DNA from: an uncultured Clostridia bacterium | GTDB lineage: Bacteria > Bacillota_A > Clostridia > Oscillospirales > Oscillospiraceae | Assembly (NCBI GenBank): GCA_946408145.1 | Contig: CAMJQX010000106.1 | Span: forward strand, 1-5,844 | Reading direction: 5' to 3' | DNA length: 5,844 nucleotides | Shown: positions 1 to 4,579 of the stretch, one piece after another | How the letters are laid out: every line of letters starts with the position of its first letter | Numbering within the stretch: the stretch's first letter is position 1 | Translations under genes and position numbers: made by a program | The notes under the pieces: generated by a model | Database searches by the model: none | What the model was told of the DNA's origin: nothing | Seen by the model: only the letters and a program-made list of their open reading frames with translations

Positions 1-1745
1 CCGAGCCGACGCCGACGCCCATTCCCGAGCTGTCGCTGGGTGAAGGGCTGACAGTCCCGGCGGACGCGGAGGCTCTGGATCTCGAAGCGGGCAGCTTTGA
101 TTACGACGCGCTGCTGCAGGCCCTGCCGCAGCTTACAGAGCTGAAAGAACTCAGCTTGGAGCAGACCGAGCTCTCCGCCGGGCAGCTCGACGCTCTGCGT
201 GCCGCCATGGTCCCGGACGCGGTCATGCGCTATAGCGTCGAGATCGGCGGACAGAGCGTGGAAGGCGGCGCCGAGGAGCTGAGTCTTACGCCGGGCAGCT
301 TCGATTACGACGCCCTGCTGCAGGCTCTGCCGCGGCTCCCCGCTCTCCGCACGCTCACGCTGGAGCGGACCGGACTCTCCGCCGGGCAGCTCGACGCCCT
401 GCGCGCCGCCATGGCCGAGGAGGCGTTGCTCCTCTACAGCGTCGAGATCGCCGGGCAGACCGTCCCCGGAAATATTGAGGAGCTGGACCTGTCCGGCATG
501 CGGGCGGAGGATCTGCCAGGCGTACTGGAAAAGCTCCCTCTGCTGCCCGATCTGCGGCGGATCGAGCTCAGGAAATCCACCGGCATGTGTTCCCTCGACA
601 CGGCGGGCGTCGCCGCGCTGGCAGCGGCCGCCCCGGAGCTCGAGCTGTTGTATTCCGTGCGCGTCGGCGGCAGCTGGTACGACTGCGGCGCCGCCGCGGT
701 CAACCTCTCCCGGCTCCGCCCCGCGCAGCTCGATCCTGCGCTCGAGGCGCTGCAGCTGCTGCCGCAGCTGCGCGAGCTCGAGCTGATGGACCGCCGCGGG
801 CGCTGTCCCTTCAGCAAGGATGATGTGCTGCGCATCCTGAAGGCGCTGCCCGAGGCGCGCGTCCACTATGAATTCGAGCTCTTCGGCCAGACCCTGTGTT
901 CGTCGGACGAGAGGGTCGAATACGACCATGTGGTCCTGTGTGATGACGACGAGGCGGCGATCCGCGAGGCGCTGGATCTGCTCCCCCGCTGCCGCTACTT
1001 CAAGCTGGACGAGGACCGCTTCGGCATGCATGACGAGGTCTTCGCCTCCATTCGGGACGATTACCCCGAGGTCAAGCTGGTCTGGCGCGTGTTTGTCGCG
1101 GGCGTCAACATGCTGACCGACGAGGAGATCCTGCGCGTCACCTTCGTCGTGAAGGACTACAACAGCGCGCCCCTGCGCTACTGCACGGACGCGGTCTATC
1201 TCGACATCGGCCACAACAGCTACATGTCGGACATCAGCTTTCTCGCGTACATGCCGCGGCTGGAGTGCCTGATCCTCTCCGGCTCTCTCGTCAGGGATCT
1301 CTCTCCGCTGGAAAACAGCCGGAACCTGGTCTGGGTCGAATGCTGCTTCTGCGGCTGGCTGGAGGACATCAGCGCGCTGGAAGGCCACGATTCGATCCGC
1401 TTCGTGAACCTCTCCAACACGAGTGTTTCCGACGTCTCGGCGCTTGAGGACCTGGATCTGGAGCGTCTGGTCGCCATGCAGACACGGGTGCCCCTGGAGG
1501 CGCAGGAGCGTTTCGCCGAGAAGAATCCGGACTGTCTGACCGTCTGGTACGGCGAGCAGCCCTACGGCTATCCCTGGCGCTACGATGCCATCCCCGCCAT
1601 CCCTGCCGTCTTCTCGGACTATTACCGGCAGATGCGCGCGCTCTTCCTCTACGACGACAAAGGCTATATGAACAACAAGCTCAGCGCCTACGGCCCCGGC
1701 TATCTGGCGCTGCGGGAGGGTCACAATCTCGTGTTCGGGTGGTGA
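1..1745 (+). CDS. Leucine-rich-repeat protein, 5'-partial
   Basis: The reading frame is open from the left edge (first full codon at 3) to TGA at 1743-1745, so about 580 C-terminal residues are visible and the true start is outside; the TTG at 156 is internal. The first visible residues (EPTPTPIPE) resemble a Pro/Thr linker, which would suit an exported or surface protein, but no signal peptide can be seen. Units of about 68-75 residues follow, each with Leu-rich segments and ending in a strand like YSVEIGGQ, YSVEIAGQ, YSVRVGG, YEFELFGQ or WRVFVAG. After these comes a more regular LRR domain starting around TDAVYLDIGHN (about 1186-1215), with steps such as DISFLAYMPRLECLIL and DVSALEDLDLERLV, and a C-terminal tail rich in Tyr and Trp. 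This domain plan matches LRR proteins I associate with Clostridia; their function is unknown, and protein or glycan binding is only a guess. The gene converges on the hydrogenase operon and is not obviously related to it. Confidence 0.85.
   Translation, partial: EPTPTPIPELSLGEGLTVPADAEALDLEAGSFDYDALLQALPQLTELKELSLEQTELSAGQLDALRAAMVPDAVMRYSVEIGGQSVEGGAEELSLTPGSFDYDALLQALPRLPALRTLTLERTGLSAGQLDALRAAMAEEALLLYSVEIAGQTVPGNIEELDLSGMRAEDLPGVLEKLPLLPDLRRIELRKSTGMCSLDTAGVAALAAAAPELELLYSVRVGGSWYDCGAAAVNLSRLRPAQLDPALEALQLLPQLRELELMDRRGRCPFSKDDVLRILKALPEARVHYEFELFGQTLCSSDERVEYDHVVLCDDDEAAIREALDLLPRCRYFKLDEDRFGMHDEVFASIRDDYPEVKLVWRVFVAGVNMLTDEEILRVTFVVKDYNSAPLRYCTDAVYLDIGHNSYMSDISFLAYMPRLECLILSGSLVRDLSPLENSRNLVWVECCFCGWLEDISALEGHDSIRFVNLSNTSVSDVSALEDLDLERLVAMQTRVPLEAQERFAEKNPDCLTVWYGEQPYGYPWRYDAIPAIPAVFSDYYRQMRALFLYDDKGYMNNKLSAYGPGYLALREGHNLVFGW
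90..497 (+). repeat. Two tandem 204-bp coding repeats in the LRR gene
   Basis: Units 90-293 and 294-497 line up without gaps at a 204-bp spacing, keeping the reading frame. Both begin with codons for GSFDYDALLQALP and share LSAGQLDALRAAM and YSVEI. By my hand count 46 of 68 residues are identical. Later units in the gene keep only the Leu pattern and the closing strand, so this pair is the youngest visible duplication. The array may continue to the left of the window. Confidence 0.88.
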
Positions 1746-1764
1746 TCCCTGCAGAATACTGTTT

Positions 1765-1790
1765 CGGCGCCCTCCGAATGGAGGGCGCTG
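1765..1790 (+). terminator. Hairpin after the LRR gene, possible terminator
   Basis: Arms 1767-1775 (GCGCCCTCC) and 1780-1788 (GGAGGGCGC) pair perfectly around the tetraloop GAAT, and one G-T and one C-G pair extend the stem to 1765/1790. It starts 19 bases after the LRR stop codon, the expected place for a terminator. No T-run follows on either strand, so the terminator role is likely by position and stability but not proven. Confidence 0.55.
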
Positions 1791-1858
1791 CTATGTGCAG
1801 CCAAACGTGTACCTTATATCGCGTCGGAGAAATGGTAAGCGGCTCACTGCAAAACCCA

Positions 1859-1883
1859 TTTCTTTCCTGTTCGCGGAAAGAAA
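1859..1883. repeat. Inverted repeat at left end of the intergenic element
   Basis: Arms TTTCTTTCC (1859-1867) and GGAAAGAAA (1875-1883) are perfect complements around a 7-base loop. A related purine-rich motif, CCAAAGAAAGGCG, follows at about 1896-1908. The same pyrimidine/purine theme returns in the palindrome at 2283-2318, suggesting that the two mark opposite ends of one element. Confidence 0.6.
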
Positions 1884-1909
1884 CGGTTTTTGATGCCAAA
1901 GAAAGGCGA

Positions 1910-1929
1910 CAAGGGGACGTGTCCCCTTG
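1910..1929. repeat. Near-perfect 20-bp palindrome
   Basis: CAAGGGGAC (1910-1918) and GTCCCCTTG (1921-1929) are exact reverse complements separated by two bases. A CCCC/GGGG pairing (1931-1934 with the G-run at 1944-1950) follows at once. It could be a hairpin in RNA or a dimeric protein site; its place inside a row of other hairpins favours the former. Confidence 0.6.
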
Positions 1930-2117
1930 ACCCCTCGCAGAACGGGGGGGAGCCTAAGGGTGGATCTTAGGTCGCCGCTAAAGCTAATAAACGTGGCTGC
2001 TGACCACGCATACCGCTGCCGCTCGGTAGTACTTCTGACCGAGGTTGCACCCCGCCCTTTCCCGCGGCTCGCCGGGCGAAAAAACGGGACGTCGAGGACG
2101 CCGTCCCCTACGAGGCA

Positions 2118-2173
2118 CAAACCGACATTTCTGCCGTAGGGGCTGGCATCCCCGACAGCCCGATGTCGGTTTG
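2118..2173. repeat. Nested hairpin within the intergenic element
   Basis: The outer arms CAAACCGACAT (2118-2128) and ATGTCGGTTTG (2163-2173) pair perfectly over 11 bp. Inside, GGGCTG (2140-2145) pairs with CAGCCC (2156-2161). The result is a two-tier stem, which suggests selection for a folded form or descent from a palindromic repeat. Confidence 0.6.
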
Positions 2174-2282
2174 CCGGCCGGGCAGCGGCGCGAGCGAAGC
2201 GAAGCCTGTTCCGCGGACGGCGATGCGCAGAAACGTATTGGTCTTTGAAGGCGCCCTTTTCTTTCTTCCACCGGGCGCGGCG

Positions 2283-2318
2283 CTGTCTTTCTTTTCGGCG
2301 CAACGAAAAGAAAGACAG
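2283..2318. repeat. Long palindrome at right end of the intergenic element
   Basis: Arms 2283-2297 and 2304-2318 are perfect 15-bp reverse complements around the loop GCGCAA. One arm is pyrimidine-rich (CTTTCTTTTCG) and the other purine-rich. It is the longest stem inside the element and probably marks its right edge. No T-run follows on either strand. Confidence 0.65.
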
Positions 2319-2379
2319 GGGGGCGCATCTCGCAGCGGATTCCCTATGAGCAAGTGAGTTTTATAGAGTACCTTTCTCT

Positions 2380-2426
2380 ACACAACAACAGCCCCAACCG
2401 AGAATCGGTTGGGGCTGTTGTTGTGT
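2380..2426 (-). terminator. Perfect 22-bp hairpin, likely bidirectional terminator
   Basis: Positions 2380-2401 pair without mismatch with 2405-2426 around a 3-base loop. The GC-rich core (AGCCCCAACCGA and its complement) is followed on both strands by GTTGTTGTGT, a U-rich but interrupted tail. It lies 16 bases past the stop of the last hydrogenase gene, so it most likely ends that operon and may also stop read-through from the LRR side. Confidence 0.75.
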
Positions 2427-2442
2427 CAGTGCGATTGTCCGA

Positions 2443-3090
2443 TCACATGATGATCGCTTTCTTGGGGCAGACGCCGGCGCAGGTGCCGCAGGCGACGCAG
2501 GCGTCCTCGTCCAGCGTCCAGGTCTTGGCCGCGCGGTCGACGCTCAGCGCCCCGGCGGGGCACTTTTTGGCGCAGATCGTGCAGTAGACGCACTTGGCGG
2601 GATCCTGCACGGGCTTGCCGTCCTCGCGGGGCTTCGGCGCATCGGCGGCAGGCGCGGCGGGCTCGGCCTTCGCGGTCTCCGCCGCGGGGGCGGCGGGCTT
2701 GGCGGGCGGGGCCTTCTTCACAGGCGGTTTCTTGATGAAGGTGCCGGAGACGATCAGGTCCTCGTCCTTCGTGGCGATCATGTGGTAGTCCTGCGTAAGC
2801 TGAATGGCCTTCGTGGAGCAGAAATCCATGCAGTGCGCGCAGAAGGTGCAGCAGCCGAGGTTGAAGCTGCGGGTGATCCTGTCGCCCTCCTCGGTCTTTT
2901 CCACGGTGTGGGTGATGGCGCCGCCGCAGCAGACGCGCTCACACATGCCGCAGTTGATGCATTTGGTCGGGTCAAAGGCGATGCGGCCGCGGTAGCGCGG
3001 GGCCGCGATGCTCTCCACCGCCGGATACATGGCGCAGCTGGGCTTGGAGAAGAGCTGGGAAATGGCCTCTTTCACAAACGGGAAATCCAT
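2443..3090 (-). CDS. EchF/NuoI-like iron-sulfur protein with extra C-terminal 2[4Fe-4S] ferredoxin domain
   Basis: A 215-residue electron-transfer subunit. The N-terminal part has the NuoI/EchF signature YRGRIAFDPTKCINCGMC, with cluster motifs C44-C47-C50-C54 and C81-C84-C87-C91. Residues about 120-160 form an Ala/Pro/Lys-rich flexible linker. The C-terminal part is a second bacterial-type ferredoxin with C167-C170-C173-C177P and C198-C201-C204-C208P. The protein should therefore carry four [4Fe-4S] clusters and pass electrons between soluble ferredoxin and the hydrogenase small subunit on the cytoplasmic face. EchF-like subunits usually have only the first two clusters and lack the added domain. 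The ATG overlaps the preceding stop by one base (TAATG), so translation is probably coupled; an AAGGAGG lies 11 bases upstream. It is the last gene of the operon. No gene symbol is given because the fused form is not standard EchF. Confidence 0.88.
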   Translation of the reverse strand: MDFPFVKEAISQLFSKPSCAMYPAVESIAAPRYRGRIAFDPTKCINCGMCERVCCGGAITHTVEKTEEGDRITRSFNLGCCTFCAHCMDFCSTKAIQLTQDYHMIATKDEDLIVSGTFIKKPPVKKAPPAKPAAPAAETAKAEPAAPAADAPKPREDGKPVQDPAKCVYCTICAKKCPAGALSVDRAAKTWTLDEDACVACGTCAGVCPKKAIIM

Positions 3091-3533
3091 TACTTCATCG
3101 CCCTCCTTTTCTCCTGCAGGATCTTGGTGGCCAGCGCCAGACCGTCGATCACGGCTTCGGGCTTCGGCGTGCAGCCGGCCACGTCCACGTCCACATGCAC
3201 GTACTTCGACAGCGGGCCGCAGATCGAGTAGCTGCCGCGGAAGACGTTGCCGCTCTGCGGGCAGGAGCCCATCGTCACGATGCAGCGGGGCTCCGGCACC
3301 TGCTCGATGGAGCGCAGCACGCGCGGCAGGGACTGGGCCGTGATCGGCCCGGTGACCACGACGATGTCGGCGTGGCGGGGGCTGCCGGCCAGCTTGAAGC
3401 CGAGGCGCTCGGCGTCATAGCGCGGGGTCAGCACGCTCACGAGCTCGATATCGCAGCCGTTGCAGGAGCCGGCGTTGATGTGGAAGAGCCACGGGGATTT
3501 GCCGGTGCTCTCTTCGATCAATTTCTTAAACAT
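3090..3533 (-). CDS. echC: NuoB/EchC-like group 4 [NiFe]-hydrogenase small subunit
   Basis: A 147-residue protein expected to hold the [4Fe-4S] cluster next to the [NiFe] site, the counterpart of N2 in complex I. All four likely ligands are present: C24 and C27 in INAGSCNGCDIE, C91 in TMGSCPQSG, and C121 in AGCTPKPE. The segment TPRYDAERLGFKLAGSPRHAD followed by VVVTGPIT is characteristic of Ech/Hyc/Coo-type small subunits rather than of NuoB in respiratory complex I, and supports a hydrogenase. Length is normal for EchC/CooL. The last conserved motif reads GCTP where the family usually has GCPP, a mild variation. It has a strong AAGGAGG site overlapping the stop codon of the NuoH-like gene, and its own stop overlaps the start of the ferredoxin gene. 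The matching large subunit is not in the window. Confidence 0.9.
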   Translation of the reverse strand: MFKKLIEESTGKSPWLFHINAGSCNGCDIELVSVLTPRYDAERLGFKLAGSPRHADIVVVTGPITAQSLPRVLRSIEQVPEPRCIVTMGSCPQSGNVFRGSYSICGPLSKYVHVDVDVAGCTPKPEAVIDGLALATKILQEKRRAMK

Positions 3534-3540
3534 AGAGGCA

Positions 3541-3547
3541 CCTCCTT
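3541..3547 (-). promoter_or_regulatory. Ribosome-binding site for echC, overlapping upstream stop
   Basis: On the - strand the sequence reads TAAGGAGG, so the AAGGAGG site shares bases with the TAA stop of the NuoH-like gene. It lies 7 bases before the ATG at 3533-3531, which fixes that start and suggests tight translational linkage of the two subunits. Confidence 0.8.
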
Positions 3548-4565
3548 ACAGGCCGAACCAGGCCAGCACGAGGCTCACCAGAGCCAGCGCGGCGACCACG
3601 GTCCAGTAGTACTTGAAGATCTGCTCGATCTTGAGGCGGGCGGTGACTGCGTGCACGAGCGAGATCGCCACGGCGGTGATCAGGACGCACAGCAGGAACA
3701 GCGCGAGCACGCTCAGCAGCATGATGAGCGCGCCGGCCGCGCCGCCGGTCAGGCCCAGCGCAGCGACCAGATGCTCGATCCCGCCGCCGACGCCGCCCAG
3801 GAAGAGCATGACGAAAAGGCTCGTCATGGTCAGGAGCTTCACGGCGTGGCTGAGCTTGTACACGCCCAGCGGCGCGCCGCTGTACTCGGCCAGCATGCCC
3901 TCGCAGATCTCCGTCTCGGCCTCGGCCGCGTCGAAGGGGTGGCTGCCGGTCTCGCCGGGGATGACCATCAGGAAGGCCACTGCCGCCGGGATCATGCTCA
4001 GCTTCCACAGCAGGCTGCCGTTTGCCATCTGGTAGCGGACGATCTCCGTCAGGGAGAAGCAGAGGCCCGTGCCGGTCGCGGCGCCGACCTTCTTGCCCAC
4101 GGCCAGCAGTACGAGGACGAGAGGCAGCTCGCAGGAGAGGACCGTGACCATCTCACGGCTCAAACCGACGCCGGCGTAGGGGGAACCGGTGGAGGCGCCG
4201 CCGATGATGATGGACAGGGCCGGGATCAGCAGCAGGTAGAGGATCACGATGATGTCCGCGACGTTCGAAAAAGCGGAGAAGCGGAACACCGGGATGAACA
4301 GCTGCAGCACCACGAGGCCGGCCAGACCCACCAGCGGCGCGATCAGAAAGACCGTGCGGTTGGCGGCTGCGGGGACGATCGTCTCCTTGCCGCAGAGCTT
4401 GAAGAAGTCATAGAAGGGCTGCAGGATCGGGGGGCCGACGCGCTTCTGCATCCGGGCCACCAGCTTGCGGTCGATGCCGCACAGGAGCAGGCCCGTCAGG
4501 AAGCAGAACAGGAAACCGGGGAAAACGAGGACATAGGCCAGGTATTTCAAAGCATCGATTATCAT
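3546..4565 (-). CDS. echB: NuoH/EchB-like membrane subunit of group 4 hydrogenase
   Basis: A 339-residue polytopic membrane protein of the complex I subunit 1 family, expected to have about eight transmembrane helices. It anchors the soluble hydrogenase part and links it to the ion pump. Conserved cytoplasmic-loop motifs are clear: GIDRKLVARMQKRVGPP (about residues 30-46) with QPFYDFFKLCGKE after it, GGASTGSPYAGVGLSREM (about 122-139), and PGETGSHPFDAAEAETEI (about 203-220) followed by AEYSG, which holds the acidic residues thought to take part in proton transfer. Length is close to that of EchB/HyfC/CooK. ATG at 4565 is preceded by AAGGAGG at ideal distance; that site overlaps the stop of the NuoL-like gene. 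No NADH-module gene is visible, so an Ech-type complex is more likely than respiratory complex I. Confidence 0.92.
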   Translation of the reverse strand: MIIDALKYLAYVLVFPGFLFCFLTGLLLCGIDRKLVARMQKRVGPPILQPFYDFFKLCGKETIVPAAANRTVFLIAPLVGLAGLVVLQLFIPVFRFSAFSNVADIIVILYLLLIPALSIIIGGASTGSPYAGVGLSREMVTVLSCELPLVLVLLAVGKKVGAATGTGLCFSLTEIVRYQMANGSLLWKLSMIPAAVAFLMVIPGETGSHPFDAAEAETEICEGMLAEYSGAPLGVYKLSHAVKLLTMTSLFVMLFLGGVGGGIEHLVAALGLTGGAAGALIMLLSVLALFLLCVLITAVAISLVHAVTARLKIEQIFKYYWTVVAALALVSLVLAWFGL

Positions 4566-4572
4566 GTTCCCA

Positions 4573-4579
4573 CCTCCTT
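4573..4579 (-). promoter_or_regulatory. Ribosome-binding site for echB, overlapping upstream stop
   Basis: As before echC, the - strand reads TAAGGAGG: the site overlaps the TAA stop (4580-4578) of the NuoL-like gene. Seven bases separate it from the ATG at 4565-4563, confirming this start. Confidence 0.8.

Larger units (their letters stand above)
1859..2318. repeat. Hairpin-rich intergenic repeat element
   Basis: This gene-free stretch carries a run of inverted repeats seen directly in the sequence: 1859-1867/1875-1883 (9 bp), 1910-1918/1921-1929 (9 bp), 1953-1958/1966-1971 (6 bp), 1992-1996/2004-2008 (5 bp), 2022-2027/2038-2043 (6 bp), 2053-2057/2074-2078 (5 bp), 2086-2091/2102-2107 (6 bp), 2118-2128/2163-2173 (11 bp), 2251-2256/2273-2278 (6 bp) and 2283-2297/2304-2318 (15 bp). 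Motifs such as CCAAAGAAAGGCG near the left end and CTTTCTTTTCGGCGCAACG near the right end resemble the edges of multi-copy intergenic repeats of bacteria. Open frames crossing it on both strands have no ribosome-binding site or recognisable domain. It is best read as a non-coding dispersed repeat mosaic; a structured RNA is the alternative. Element boundaries are approximate. Confidence 0.55.

Noticed and set aside
156..158. TTG as the start of the LRR gene
   Set aside because: The frame is open upstream to the window edge and the upstream residues carry the same repeat (GSFDYDALLQALP at 90), so this codon is internal.
1791..2303. Open frame of 170 codons on the - strand across the intergenic region
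   Set aside because: It would start at a TTG inside the loop of the 2283-2318 palindrome, has no ribosome-binding site, is very rich in Arg, shows no known domain and runs through a series of hairpins. It is most likely a chance frame in GC-rich repeat DNA.
1859..2318. CRISPR array
   Set aside because: The inverted repeats differ from one another in sequence and size, and there is no direct repeat at regular spacing.
1984..2353. Two further - strand open frames (1984-2328 and 2108-2353) starting near the right end of the element
   Set aside because: They overlap each other and the longer frame in different phases, have an Arg/Pro-rich composition typical of non-coding frames, and translate the arms of the palindrome.
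1739..2357. Several short + strand open frames in the intergenic region
   Set aside because: They overlap hairpins and the possible terminator, lack ribosome-binding sites and show no recognisable protein features.
2782..3231. Antisense + strand frame over the ferredoxin and echC genes
   Set aside because: It lies opposite two clearly identified genes, has low-complexity Ala/Gly/Arg composition and no ribosome-binding site.
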